64,000 nucleotides of DNA, taken from Vibrio splendidus (GTDB lineage Bacteria; Pseudomonadota; Gammaproteobacteria; Enterobacterales; Vibrionaceae). The notes beneath the pieces are model-generated. The model was not told where the DNA came from. It did not search any database and was given only the letters and a program-made list of their open reading frames with translations. Every line of letters starts with the position of its first letter. Positions within the stretch are counted from its first letter, which is position 1. Below are positions 44,341 to 53,794 of this stretch, in pieces. Location: positions 248,001-312,000 of the forward strand of contig NZ_CP031055.1 of NCBI RefSeq assembly GCF_003345295.1. Reading direction: 5' to 3'. Made by a program: the position numbers and the translations under genes.

Positions 44341-44376
44341 AAAAAGACCAGTGCCGCATGTGTACTGGTCTTTTTG
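44341..44376. terminator. Terminator between the DUF2799 gene and murQ
   Basis: AAAAAGACCAGT pairs with ACTGGTCTTTTT, serving convergent genes. Confidence 0.88.
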
Positions 44377-44426
44377 TATGTCGTTAAAGTAGCTGTCTAA
44401 ATGAGAAGCTACAAACCAAATTAAGA

Positions 44427-45347
44427 TTACTGATTATTCTCGACCGCTTTTCTCAAGAAACCATTTTGTTGATCAAGTTGAGCCTTAGCTGATTCTAACC
44501 CCAGCCCTGTCAGAATCATCAAAATGGACAGTTTTACATCATAATCGGTGGCTTTAAGTGTCGAAACAGCAAGGGCTTTATCACACTCCGTCGCTTGGAT
44601 AACGATACGAGCAGCGCGGGCAACCAATTTTTCATTGGTTGCTTTTACGTCGACCATCAGATTTTGGTAGCTCTTACCGATACGAATCATGCTGGCAGTC
44701 GTTAGCATATTTAGCACTAATTTTTGCGCCGTACCTGATTTGAGGCGTGTTGAGCCAGTCAATGCTTCCGGGCCAACCACTGGGCTTATCGCGATTTGAG
44801 CAATCTCAGCAATCGGAGACCCTGGGTTACAAGACAGCGCAACTGTAACCGCGCCAAGCTGATTGGCATAGTTGAGTGCACCTATTACGTAAGGAGTGCG
44901 ACCACTGGCTGCTATGCCAACCACAACATCATTTTCTGAAAACTGAATCGCTTTGAGATCTTCAATTCCGAGAGTCAGTGAGTCTTCTGCTCCCTCTTTG
45001 GCTTTCAAAATTGCTTCTGGTCCGCCTGCAATTAGGCCGATAACCATTTTGTCTGAAACGCCGAAAGTCGGTGGGCATTCTGATGCGTCTAACACACCTA
45101 ATCGACCACTGGTGCCTGCGCCCATATAAATCAGTCGGCCACCGTTTTGAAAGGCGTAAGCGATCTTATCAACCGCTTTCGCGATCTGTGGCAGTTCCGC
45201 CTCGATCGCCAGTGGTACCTGTTTGTCTTGTTGGTTAATCTTTTCAACCACTTCGAGAGAGGTGAGCAGATCAATATCCATAGTGTCAGGGTTTCTCCCC
45301 TCCGAAACGAGGTGCGAGAGCGCTGATATGAGAGCGTCGTTACTCAT
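44427..45347 (-). CDS. murQ: N-acetylmuramic acid 6-phosphate etherase
   Basis: A 306-residue SIS-domain enzyme that cleaves the lactyl ether of MurNAc-6-phosphate to give GlcNAc-6-phosphate. The motif G-A-G-T-S-G-R-L-G-V-L-D-A-S-E-C-P-P-T-F is family-specific. It lies 45 bases after anmK, whose product makes its substrate. AAGGAT precedes the start. Confidence 0.95.
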   Translation of the reverse strand: MSNDALISALSHLVSEGRNPDTMDIDLLTSLEVVEKINQQDKQVPLAIEAELPQIAKAVDKIAYAFQNGGRLIYMGAGTSGRLGVLDASECPPTFGVSDKMVIGLIAGGPEAILKAKEGAEDSLTLGIEDLKAIQFSENDVVVGIAASGRTPYVIGALNYANQLGAVTVALSCNPGSPIAEIAQIAISPVVGPEALTGSTRLKSGTAQKLVLNMLTTASMIRIGKSYQNLMVDVKATNEKLVARAARIVIQATECDKALAVSTLKATDYDVKLSILMILTGLGLESAKAQLDQQNGFLRKAVENNQ

Positions 45348-45392
45348 AATGATCCTTAAATGGTGATTCTAAAATGATGGTTCTAGATTTGT

Positions 45393-46529
45393 TTAGTCAG
45401 CACGATAGAGAACGCCTAGAGAGGCCGCTCTGCTTGCGCCAGTCACTTCTGGTAAATTGCTTGGCAGTTGATGAACATGACGTTGAGCAAGCCACGCAAA
45501 GGCCATCGCTTCCATGTAATCAGCATCAACACCTTTACTGGTTGTCGACTCAACCTCCCAACTTGTAAGCAGTTCAGACAGTCTCTTCATCAACAATGGA
45601 TTTCGTGTACCACCGCCACACACATACAGTGCCGCTTGGCTACCCAAGCGATAAGTCTCTACTTCATTGGCTATCGTCAATACGGTGTATTCACAAAGCG
45701 TGCGCTGAACATCTTCTGCTGCAAGATCTTTAAATTCTGTTAAATGTTGCTCTAGCCACGGTAGATTAAACAGTTCTCTGCCAGTGCTTTTCGGCGGCAT
45801 TTGAGATAGATAAGGTTCATTTAGCAACTGTTCGAGCAAGGCTTGATTGAGTTGGCCTTTAAGCGCGAATCGCGCATCACGGTCAAATTTTTCACCGATG
45901 TGTTTATCTACCCAAGCGTCCATTAACATATTGCCGGGGCCTGTATCATAACCAAGAGTAGGCTGATTCGGGCGCAGCACTGAAATATTCGAGATACCAC
46001 CAATGTTCAACACCACAACCGAACTGTCTTTTGGGTGAAAAATCGTATGGTGAAACGCTGGTACTAATGGCGCCCCTTGTCCGCCAAGCGCCATGTCTTT
46101 GCGTCGGAAATCTGCGACTGTTTGAATCTGTGTTTTAGCGGCAATGATATTGGCATCACCCAGCTGCATGGTAAATGGCGAATCACCGGTTGGCTGATGG
46201 AATACTGTTTGGCCATGGTTACCAATCGCAGTCACGGATGATGCAGGCGTATCTGACTTGTTGAGAAGTTGTAGAACCGCATCAGCAAATAGATGACCAA
46301 GCTGGTGGTCTAGTTCGCCAATGGCAATCAAATCGGTTTTCTGACCAATACAGACTTCAAGCAGACGTGCTTTGAGGTCATCAGGCATCGGGAACTCATC
46401 ATGAGCAAGCAATGTAATGCTATCGTCTTCAATCGAGACTAACGCAGTATCAACACCGTCCATACTCGTCCCCGACATCACACCGATATACAGTTCTTTA
46501 TGATCCGTTCCTAAGCTCTTACCCTGCAT
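45393..46529 (-). CDS. anmK: Anhydro-N-acetylmuramic acid kinase
   Basis: A 378-residue sugar kinase that opens and phosphorylates anhydro-MurNAc to MurNAc-6-phosphate. The start motif G-V-M-S-G-T-S-M-D-G-V-D and G-N-H-G-Q-T are diagnostic. It forms the recycling path NagZ, AnmK, MurQ with its neighbours and is divergent from nagZ. Confidence 0.95.
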   Translation of the reverse strand: MQGKSLGTDHKELYIGVMSGTSMDGVDTALVSIEDDSITLLAHDEFPMPDDLKARLLEVCIGQKTDLIAIGELDHQLGHLFADAVLQLLNKSDTPASSVTAIGNHGQTVFHQPTGDSPFTMQLGDANIIAAKTQIQTVADFRRKDMALGGQGAPLVPAFHHTIFHPKDSSVVVLNIGGISNISVLRPNQPTLGYDTGPGNMLMDAWVDKHIGEKFDRDARFALKGQLNQALLEQLLNEPYLSQMPPKSTGRELFNLPWLEQHLTEFKDLAAEDVQRTLCEYTVLTIANEVETYRLGSQAALYVCGGGTRNPLLMKRLSELLTSWEVESTTSKGVDADYMEAMAFAWLAQRHVHQLPSNLPEVTGASRAASLGVLYRAD

Positions 46530-46629
46530 TCTTAAAGTCTTCCACAGATTGTTTTAAAAACATTGTAAAGCAAATTTAAAGAGAATAATCTCGGGAAGTT
46601 TATGAAATTAGGTTTAATAAGGAATAAAT

Positions 46630-47619
46630 ATGGGACCGTTGTGGGTTGATGTTGCAGGCTACGAACTGACAGCTGAAGACAGAGAAATTTTAGAGCATCC
46701 AACCGTTGGTGGTCTCATCTTATTTACTCGAAACTACCACGATAGCAAACAGCTTTCGGCGTTAAACAAAGAGATCCGCAAGGTAGCGAAACGTCCTATT
46801 TTGATTGGTGTTGACCAAGAAGGTGGCCGAGTTCAGCGCTTCCGCGATGGATTTTCAATTATCCCTGCCGCTCAAGAATTCTCGACTAAGAATAATGGTG
46901 AGCAGTTAGCAGAACAAGCCGGTTGGTTGATGGCGGCGGAATTGATTGCCCATGATATCGATCTGAGCTTTGCGCCTGTATTAGATAAAGGTCACGACTG
47001 TAAAGCGATTGGTAGCCGAGCGTTTGGTGAAGATATTGAGACCATCGTTCGCCACAGCAGTGCTTTTATTAAAGGCATGAAATCGGTTGGAATGGCGACA
47101 ACAGGGAAGCACTTCCCAGGACACGGCGGTGTGATTGCTGATTCGCACCTTGAAACGCCTTACGATCCTAGAGATGACATCTTTGAAACCGACATGGCCA
47201 TCTTCAAGGCTCAAATTGAAGCTGGAATATTAGATGCGATGATGCCCGCGCACGTGGTTTTTTCGCACTATGATGATCAGCCAGCGAGTGGCTCTGAGTA
47301 TTGGTTGCAGAAAGTATTGAAGCAACAGCTTGGATTTAAAGGCTTGGTGTTCTCTGATGACCTAACTATGGAAGGTGCTGCGATTATGGGTGGGCCAGCC
47401 GATAGAGCGAAGGCTGCTCTGAATGCGGGGTGTGACATGGTGTTGATGTGTAATAAGCGAGATGCACAAATTGAGGCTCTTGATCACTTAGCGATTCAAG
47501 AGGTGTCTTTAGCCAACTCATTGCTTAAAAAGCACAGCTTTGATTTATCGACGCTTCACTCGGATAGTCGATGGAAAAAGGCCTCAGAGCAAATTAAGCG
47601 AATGTTAAACGCTGGGTGA
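46630..47619 (+). CDS. nagZ: Beta-N-acetylhexosaminidase NagZ
   Basis: A 329-residue GH3 enzyme of the cytoplasm that removes GlcNAc from anhydro-muropeptides. The K-H-F-P-G-H-G motif with the general acid-base His loop, and D-D-L-T-M-E with the nucleophile Asp, are visible. Its product can also signal beta-lactamase induction in other species. AAGGAAT precedes ATG. Confidence 0.95.
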   Translation: MGPLWVDVAGYELTAEDREILEHPTVGGLILFTRNYHDSKQLSALNKEIRKVAKRPILIGVDQEGGRVQRFRDGFSIIPAAQEFSTKNNGEQLAEQAGWLMAAELIAHDIDLSFAPVLDKGHDCKAIGSRAFGEDIETIVRHSSAFIKGMKSVGMATTGKHFPGHGGVIADSHLETPYDPRDDIFETDMAIFKAQIEAGILDAMMPAHVVFSHYDDQPASGSEYWLQKVLKQQLGFKGLVFSDDLTMEGAAIMGGPADRAKAALNAGCDMVLMCNKRDAQIEALDHLAIQEVSLANSLLKKHSFDLSTLHSDSRWKKASEQIKRMLNAG

Positions 47620-47645
47620 TAAATAAACACTCTATAAGTTTGAAG

Positions 47646-47675
47646 AAGGCGATATGAGAAATATCGCCTTTTTTG
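47646..47675 (+). terminator. Intrinsic terminator after nagZ
   Basis: AAGGCGATAT pairs with ATATCGCCTT around GAGAA, followed by six T. Confidence 0.85.
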
Positions 47676-47731
47676 TATGTGTGGGGCGCGGTTTAAACTG
47701 GTTTGTGTATCAGAATGAATTAAAGAGGGTA

Positions 47732-47749
47732 TGTAAATTTTAATTTACA
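47732..47749 (+). promoter_or_regulatory. Strong TyrR box upstream of aroF
   Basis: TGTAAATTTTAATTTACA matches the TyrR consensus TGTAAA-N6-TTTACA at every fixed position, about 115 bases before aroF. TyrR with tyrosine represses aroF in E. coli. Confidence 0.85.
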
Positions 47750-47754
47750 GTAAA

Positions 47755-47772
47755 TGTTTTTTATTGTTTACA
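47755..47772 (+). promoter_or_regulatory. Weak TyrR box upstream of aroF
   Basis: TGTTTT-N6-TTTACA, two mismatches, lies five bases after the strong box. E. coli aroF also has one strong box with weaker ones nearby. Confidence 0.55.
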
Positions 47773-47865
47773 CTTGCAATCGTTTTTGTAGCTGTTATTG
47801 TGTTTTTAAAGATTGTTAGCCCAAATGGAAATGTTGGGTGTAAAAATAAATATACAGGTTGAGTT

Positions 47866-48939
47866 ATGCAGAAAAGTGAATTAAGCAATGTCAATATCAT
47901 CGACGAACAGGTACTGATTACTCCAGAGGAGTTAAAAGCAAAACTGCCTTTGAGTGATAATGCTCGTCGTTTCATTCAAGAGTCTCGTGAAACTATAGCA
48001 AATATCATTCATAAGAAAGATCATCGCATGCTTGTAGTATGTGGCCCATGTTCTATCCATGATATTGAAGCTGCAAAAGAGTACGCGAAACGCTTAAAAG
48101 ATTTATCTGAGCAGCTTAGCGACCAACTGTATATTGTAATGCGTGTTTACTTTGAGAAGCCTCGTACCACTGTTGGTTGGAAAGGCTTGATCAATGACCC
48201 ACATCTAGATGGCACTTTCGATATTGAGCATGGTCTGCATGTTGGCCGTGAGCTACTTGTTGAACTCGCTGAGATGGAAATTCCACTAGCGACAGAAGCG
48301 CTAGATCCAATCAGCCCGCAATACCTAGCAGATACATTCAGCTGGGCAGCAATCGGCGCTCGTACGACTGAATCACAAACCCACCGCGAAATGGCGAGTG
48401 GTCTTTCAATGCCAATCGGCTTTAAGAATGGTACGGATGGCAACCTAGGTACTGCAATCAATGCAATGCAGGCGGCTTCTTCTAGCCACCGTTTCATGGG
48501 TATCAGCCGTGAAGGTCAAGTTGCACTACTAACGACGCAAGGTAACCCAAATGGTCACGTAATTTTACGTGGCGGTAAGCAGACGAACTACGATTCAGTA
48601 TCTGTACACGAATGTGAGCAAGAGCTGGGTAAGTCTGGCTTAGAGGCGGCACTAATGGTTGACTGTAGCCATGCGAACTCTCGTAAAGATTTCCGTCGCC
48701 AACCGCTGGTGGCTGAAGATGTCATCCATCAGATTCGTGAAGGTAATAAGTCGATTATCGGCCTGATGATTGAGAGCCATATTAACGAAGGAAACCAATC
48801 TTCAGATATACCTCTCAATGAGATGAAATACGGGGTATCTATTACCGACGCGTGTATCAATTGGGAGTCAACTGAGGCACTATTGAAACATGCACATACG
48901 GAATTAGTCCCGTTCTTAGAGAACCGCTTGAAAGGTTAG
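47866..48939 (+). CDS. aroF: DAHP synthase, tyrosine-type
   Basis: A 357-residue class I 3-deoxy-D-arabino-heptulosonate 7-phosphate synthase, first step of the shikimate pathway. Motifs: C-G-P-C-S-I-H-D, R-V-Y-F-E-K-P-R-T-T-V-G-W-K-G and D-C-S-H-A-N-S. Being upstream of tyrA with a TyrR box points to the tyrosine-sensitive form AroF rather than AroG or AroH. Confidence 0.92.
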   Translation: MQKSELSNVNIIDEQVLITPEELKAKLPLSDNARRFIQESRETIANIIHKKDHRMLVVCGPCSIHDIEAAKEYAKRLKDLSEQLSDQLYIVMRVYFEKPRTTVGWKGLINDPHLDGTFDIEHGLHVGRELLVELAEMEIPLATEALDPISPQYLADTFSWAAIGARTTESQTHREMASGLSMPIGFKNGTDGNLGTAINAMQAASSSHRFMGISREGQVALLTTQGNPNGHVILRGGKQTNYDSVSVHECEQELGKSGLEAALMVDCSHANSRKDFRRQPLVAEDVIHQIREGNKSIIGLMIESHINEGNQSSDIPLNEMKYGVSITDACINWESTEALLKHAHTELVPFLENRLKG

Positions 48940-49056
48940 TCAGAGTTTAAATTTAAGTGCCTCATCTAATGGGGCATTTTAAGATCTGTTGCTAACGAAC
49001 CTGCATCAGTGCGGGCTTTTAGATTAGCACGGGCTTATAGATTAGTAAGGAATAAA

Positions 49057-50184
49057 ATGGCCGTTGAACTGAACGAATTACGCGACCAAATCGATGCTGT
49101 CGATAAACAAATGTTGGATTTACTGGCTCAACGACTGGCTCTAGTAGAGAAAGTCGGAGAAGTAAAAAGTGAACATGGTTTACCTATTTATGTACCAGAG
49201 CGCGAAGCTGCGATGCTGGCGTCTCGTCGTCAAGAAGCCGAGAAAATAGGGGTTCCACCGCAGTTAATCGAAGATATTTTGCGTCGTACGATGCGTGAGT
49301 CTTATGCCAGTGAAAAAGATTCTGGTTTTAAGTGCCTTAACCCAGAGTTACGTTCAGTGGTTATCGTTGGTGGTAATGGTCAACTTGGTGGTCTGTTTGG
49401 CCGTATGTTCAAGCTTTCTGGTTACGAAGTGAAAATCCTTGGCAGCCAAGATTGGGATAGAGCCGATGAGATCTTAGATAATGCTGGCCTTGTAGTTGTA
49501 ACGGTTCCAATTCACCTGACAGAAGGTGTGATTGCGAAGCTGGGTAATCTACCAAGCGATTGTATTCTTTGTGATTTGACGTCGATTAAATCAAAGCCTC
49601 TACAAGCAATGATGAACATGCACCAAGGCCCAGTGGTTGGGTTGCACCCAATGTTTGGTCCTGATGTTCCAAGCCTTGCGAAACAAGTGATTGTTTACAG
49701 TGATGGGCGTGGCTCTGAAAGCTACCAATGGTTACTGAATCAATTTGGTATTTGGGGCGCGAGCCTTTGTCAGATGGATGCTGCTGAACACGATCACGGT
49801 ATGACTCTGATTCAAGCACTACGCCACTTCACCTCTTTTGCTTACGGCTTGCACCTAAGTAAAGAGAACCCGAACATTGATCAGCTTCTGAAGCTAAGTT
49901 CGCCAATCTACCGACTTGAGATTGCGATGGTTGGTCGTCTGTTTGCTCAAGACCCGAACTTGTACGGTGATATCATTCTTTCTTCAGATGAGAACATAGA
50001 GATGATTCGACGTTTCCATAGTCGTTTCGGTGAAGCATTAGAAATCTTGGATGGGAAAGATAAAGCCAAATTCGTTGATAGCTTTAATCAAGTCAGTGAT
50101 TGGTTTGGCGACTACTCGCAGCAGTTCTTGCAAGAGAGCCAAAATCTTTTAAAGCAAGCGCATGACTCGATTCATCGTGGCTAA
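49057..50184 (+). CDS. tyrA: Chorismate mutase/prephenate dehydrogenase
   Basis: A 375-residue fusion: chorismate mutase helices in residues 1-90 (L-R-D-Q-I-D-A-V-D) and an NAD-binding prephenate dehydrogenase (V-V-I-V-G-G-N-G-Q-L-G-G). It makes hydroxyphenylpyruvate for tyrosine. ATG 49057 has AAGGAAT before it; the frame is open to 49009. Likely cotranscribed with aroF. Confidence 0.94.
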   Translation: MAVELNELRDQIDAVDKQMLDLLAQRLALVEKVGEVKSEHGLPIYVPEREAAMLASRRQEAEKIGVPPQLIEDILRRTMRESYASEKDSGFKCLNPELRSVVIVGGNGQLGGLFGRMFKLSGYEVKILGSQDWDRADEILDNAGLVVVTVPIHLTEGVIAKLGNLPSDCILCDLTSIKSKPLQAMMNMHQGPVVGLHPMFGPDVPSLAKQVIVYSDGRGSESYQWLLNQFGIWGASLCQMDAAEHDHGMTLIQALRHFTSFAYGLHLSKENPNIDQLLKLSSPIYRLEIAMVGRLFAQDPNLYGDIILSSDENIEMIRRFHSRFGEALEILDGKDKAKFVDSFNQVSDWFGDYSQQFLQESQNLLKQAHDSIHRG

Positions 50185-50201
50185 TACTGATTTGAAATCA
50201 T

Positions 50202-50236
50202 AAAAAAGAGCGACCTGATGGTCGCTCTTTTTTTAT
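50202..50236 (+). terminator. Intrinsic terminator after tyrA
   Basis: AAAAGAGCGACC pairs with GGTCGCTCTTTT, followed by more T. Confidence 0.9.
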
Positions 50237-50257
50237 CTAATTCAGAACTAAAAGTAG

Positions 50258-50276
50258 TTGGCCTACTGTAGGCTAA
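50258..50276. repeat. Palindromic element, copy 1
   Basis: TTGGCCTAC-T-GTAGGCTAA, an imperfect palindrome with one changed base; a perfect, longer copy lies at 59475-59497. Confidence 0.6.
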
Positions 50277-50344
50277 AAGCAATTAGATCATCATAGGCCA
50301 AACCAACAGAACTTGGCCATTAATAAATAGTTAGCCAGTAACAA

Positions 50345-51355
50345 CTAGTTAGTCGTGATAGGTTTTTTGCTCTCTTCACTCGATACCGTGTCGATGGTCG
50401 AGCTAATGTAAGGCACGTTAGTCAGGTTGATCTGCAAGCGAACCACATTATCAATAAGCTGAACCAGTGGGCCCCACTTAACCTTTTTCTCTTTCTCGAA
50501 CACGTAGTTGAAGTTTTCCGGTGTCCAATCCATCAAGTATTGAGGGTTCAGTGAACGACCAAGGAAGCGTACTTCATAATGCAAGTGTGGGCCGGTAGAG
50601 TTGCCTGAGTTACCACAGCTTGCAATCACATCACCTTTACTCACAAACTGACCGCTGCGAACTTTGAATTTTTGTAGGTGCGCGTAAGAACTCATGAAAC
50701 CGAACGAGTGACGCATAGTAATAAAGTTACCGAAGCCTTTTTTACTTGGGCGTACCGTTTCAATGACTCCATCTGCGGGCGCTACAATATCTTCACCACG
50801 CTTACAAGTTAGATCGATACCAGTATGTACATGGCGTTTACCTGAAATAGGGTTAGTGCGGCTACCATAAGAAGAAGATATACGTTGATAAGCCATAGGA
50901 CTGTCGTTTGGAATCAAACGGAACATCGTCGCTCTTACTGCTGAATCTACCGCCGCAGCATCAATGCGATCTTCTAAAGAGATATCATCGGTAAGCAGTT
51001 CTTCATCGGCAAGACCCAGCACGGATTCCACATCAAATACACGCTTACCAAGCAGTTGAATGGTGCCTTCTTTTTCGGTGAGTGTTTGCGATAACGAGTG
51101 ATTGGTTTCTACCTGTTCAGCATAAAGAAACTCGGTTTGCTCTTTTTCAACAATCAGCGTTTCAATTAACTGTTGTGCATCACCCGCTTGCATCGCGAGC
51201 TCTTGTTTACCTTCGAAGTGCATGTATGCAGCTCCGCCAATTAACAGCGGCACTGAAAAAATTGCAGTGGTACACATGAGCACGGCTTTTCGGCCGAAGT
51301 AAAACGTCTGTTCCCCATTGTTAGAGGGAATAGTAATGGAAATTTTTTTAGACAT
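50345..51355 (-). CDS. M23 family metallopeptidase
   Basis: A 336-residue bitopic protein: membrane anchor near residues 24-46, a coiled-coil-like region (about 50-115) and a LytM domain with zinc motifs H-T-G-I-D-L and G-P-H-L-H-Y-E-V intact, so probably an active peptidoglycan endopeptidase. The substrate bond and regulation are unknown. It follows tyrA on the opposite strand. Confidence 0.88.
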   Translation of the reverse strand: MSKKISITIPSNNGEQTFYFGRKAVLMCTTAIFSVPLLIGGAAYMHFEGKQELAMQAGDAQQLIETLIVEKEQTEFLYAEQVETNHSLSQTLTEKEGTIQLLGKRVFDVESVLGLADEELLTDDISLEDRIDAAAVDSAVRATMFRLIPNDSPMAYQRISSSYGSRTNPISGKRHVHTGIDLTCKRGEDIVAPADGVIETVRPSKKGFGNFITMRHSFGFMSSYAHLQKFKVRSGQFVSKGDVIASCGNSGNSTGPHLHYEVRFLGRSLNPQYLMDWTPENFNYVFEKEKKVKWGPLVQLIDNVVRLQINLTNVPYISSTIDTVSSEESKKPITTN

Positions 51356-51403
51356 GGTTCTGTATTAACTAAATGCTTCTAATAGAAAAAGGTAATGGAG
51401 ATA

Positions 51404-51772
51404 TTATTCCTTACCTAAATCGGTAAGGTGTTCAATCTCTCTATAAAGCAGTTCATCGTCGCCGACATTAAGCTCAACAAGGCGCTTAAGGCGGCCAATA
51501 CTATCAATATCTAAATGCTCTATGCGTAAACGCATTGAGGTATTGATGGTAGAGACTATCATTGCTTCTAACTGAATATTGATATCACTGTTGGTGAGCT
51601 TAAAGCTGACTTGAACAGGAGCATCGTGGCTGAGTTGCTGCCATTTATCACATTGAATGAGTAAACCATGGAGAGATAAGTCTTGCACTGAGCCTGATAC
51701 ATTTACTTGTCCTTGTGAGATCTCAGTCGGGACTTGATAAATAACTCGTGAAAATTGACGTCTTTCAAGCAT
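51404..51772 (-). CDS. plzA: PilZ-domain cyclic-di-GMP protein PlzA
   Basis: A 122-residue single PilZ domain. The binding motifs R-x-x-x-R (R5-Q-F-S-R9) and D-x-S-x-x-G (D31-L-S-L-H-G36) are both intact, so it should bind cyclic-di-GMP. Place between the M23 gene and ettA matches V. cholerae plzA (VC0697) as I recall it. Start ATG 51772 is preferred; the frame runs to 51820 into the ettA terminator. Confidence 0.8.
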   Translation of the reverse strand: MLERRQFSRVIYQVPTEISQGQVNVSGSVQDLSLHGLLIQCDKWQQLSHDAPVQVSFKLTNSDINIQLEAMIVSTINTSMRLRIEHLDIDSIGRLKRLVELNVGDDELLYREIEHLTDLGKE

Positions 51773-51817
51773 AGGTAATTTCTCTATATCAATAGGTAAA
51801 TAGTAAGCCAGATATAT

Positions 51818-51845
51818 CAAAGGCCGCTATTATCGCGGCCTTTGT
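51818..51845 (-). terminator. Hairpin after ettA
   Basis: AAAGGCCGC and GCGGCCTTT around an AT-rich loop, 18 bases beyond the ettA stop. The T run is short, so efficiency is uncertain. Confidence 0.6.
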
Positions 51846-51862
51846 TCAAAATACAAGCTAAT

Positions 51863-53530
51863 TTACTTAGCAATACGCTTGTACTTGATACGGTGCGGTT
51901 CAGCCGCTTGTGCGCCCAGAGTCTTCTTCAGCCACTCTGTGTACTCAGTATAGTTACCTTCGTAGAAGTTAACTTGACCTTCATCACGGTAGTCTAAGAT
52001 ATGGGTCGCAATACGGTCAAGGAACCAACGGTCATGCGAGATAACCATTGCACAGCCAGGGAACTCAAGCAGCGCTTCTTCAAGTGCACGCAGAGTTTCG
52101 ACATCAAGGTCATTGGTTGGCTCATCGAGTAGCAGTACGTTACCGCCCGCTTTTAGCAGTTTCGCTAGGTGAACACGGTTACGTTCACCACCAGAAAGCT
52201 GACCGATGATTTTCTGTTGGTCGTTGCCTTTGAAGTTGAAGCGAGAGCAGTATGCACGAGCAGGGATTTCGAAGTTGTTGATCTTAATGATATCAGCGCC
52301 TTCAGAGATCTCTTGGAATACTGTTTTGGTGTCGTCCATGCTGTCACGGAACTGATCAACAGAAGCAAGCTTAACCGTTTCGCCTAATTCAACTGAACCT
52401 GAATCTGGCTGTTCTGCGCCGCTTAGCATCTTGAATAGTGTTGATTTACCTGCACCGTTGGCACCCACGATACCCACAATAGCGCCTTTAGGCATGCTGA
52501 ATGATAGGTCGTCGATAAGAACGCGATCACCAAATGACTTCGTTAGGTTCTTAACTTCAAGTACCTTGTCACCTAAACGCTCACCCGGCGGGATGAACAG
52601 TTCGTTGGTTTCGTTACGCTTCTGGTATTGGCCAGTCGTTAGTTCTTCAAAACGAGCCATACGAGCTTTAGACTTCGCTTGACGGCCTTTAGGGTTTTGA
52701 CGAACCCACTCAAGTTCTTTCTCGATAGTCTTTTGACGTGCGCTTTCGCCTGATTTCTCTTGCTTCAGACGCTCATCTTTCTGTTCTAGCCAAGATGTGT
52801 AGTTACCTTCCCATGGAATACCTTCACCACGGTCAAGTTCTAGAATCCAGCCAGCAGCGTTGTCTAGGAAGTAACGGTCGTGGGTAATTGCCACAACAGT
52901 ACCGCTGTAATCAACAAGGAAGTGCTCAAGCCAAGCCACTGATTCTGCATCCAAGTGGTTAGTTGGTTCATCAAGAAGCAGCATGTCTGGCTTCTCTAGA
53001 AGTAGACGACAGATCGCAACACGACGACGTTCACCACCGGATAGGAGTTCGATTTTCGCATCCCACTCAGGAAGACGAAGTGCATCAGCAGCACGCTCTA
53101 GAGCTGTCTCTAGGTTGTGACCGTCTTTCGCTTGAATCAGAGCTTCTAGTTCGCCTTGCTCTTTTGCTAGTGCGTCAAAATCTGCATCTGGTTCTGCGTA
53201 AGCTGCGTAAACTGCGTCGATACGCTTAAGCGCGTCTGCAACATCAGAAACCGCTTCTTCTACGATTTCACGCACTGTTTTTGATTCGTCTAGTACAGGC
53301 TCTTGCGGTAGGTAACCGACTTTAAGACCTTGTTGTGCACGAGCTTCACCATCAATATCAGTATCAATACCAGCCATGATACGTAGTAGGGTAGATTTAC
53401 CTGAACCATTTAGACCCAAAACACCGATTTTAGCGCCAGGAAAAAAGCTAAGAGAAATGTCTTTAAGAATTTGACGCTTAGGTGGAACAGTTTTGCTCAC
53501 CCGAGACATGGTATATACGTATTCAGCCAT
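51863..53530 (-). CDS. ettA: Energy-dependent translational throttle EttA
   Basis: A 555-residue ABC-F protein with two nucleotide domains: Walker A G-L-N-G-S-G-K-S-T and G-A-N-G-A-G-K-S-T, signatures L-S-G-G-E-R-R-R and L-S-G-G-E-R-N-R, and an arm and linker between. It acts on the ribosomal E site according to ATP level. There are no membrane segments, so it is not a transporter. Confidence 0.95.
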   Translation of the reverse strand: MAEYVYTMSRVSKTVPPKRQILKDISLSFFPGAKIGVLGLNGSGKSTLLRIMAGIDTDIDGEARAQQGLKVGYLPQEPVLDESKTVREIVEEAVSDVADALKRIDAVYAAYAEPDADFDALAKEQGELEALIQAKDGHNLETALERAADALRLPEWDAKIELLSGGERRRVAICRLLLEKPDMLLLDEPTNHLDAESVAWLEHFLVDYSGTVVAITHDRYFLDNAAGWILELDRGEGIPWEGNYTSWLEQKDERLKQEKSGESARQKTIEKELEWVRQNPKGRQAKSKARMARFEELTTGQYQKRNETNELFIPPGERLGDKVLEVKNLTKSFGDRVLIDDLSFSMPKGAIVGIVGANGAGKSTLFKMLSGAEQPDSGSVELGETVKLASVDQFRDSMDDTKTVFQEISEGADIIKINNFEIPARAYCSRFNFKGNDQQKIIGQLSGGERNRVHLAKLLKAGGNVLLLDEPTNDLDVETLRALEEALLEFPGCAMVISHDRWFLDRIATHILDYRDEGQVNFYEGNYTEYTEWLKKTLGAQAAEPHRIKYKRIAK

Positions 53531-53794
53531 TGCCGATCGATCCTAATTTATTGTTCAAAATTATCGGCTATTTTATACCAATATCCCCAAAGATGTTACT
53601 CCTAGGACAGAAAAGCCATTCTTGAACTAATCCTTACCTATTATTGTCACATTGGTCATTAAAACTATATTTAATAAGCTTCTGAGGCGAAGTGTTAAAT
53701 ATTAATAATATTTACACTCAAACTCTTTACATTTGATGTGATGTCGGGCGTAAATAGACTTCACGTATTCATACACGCACTAAGGAAAGAGCGA

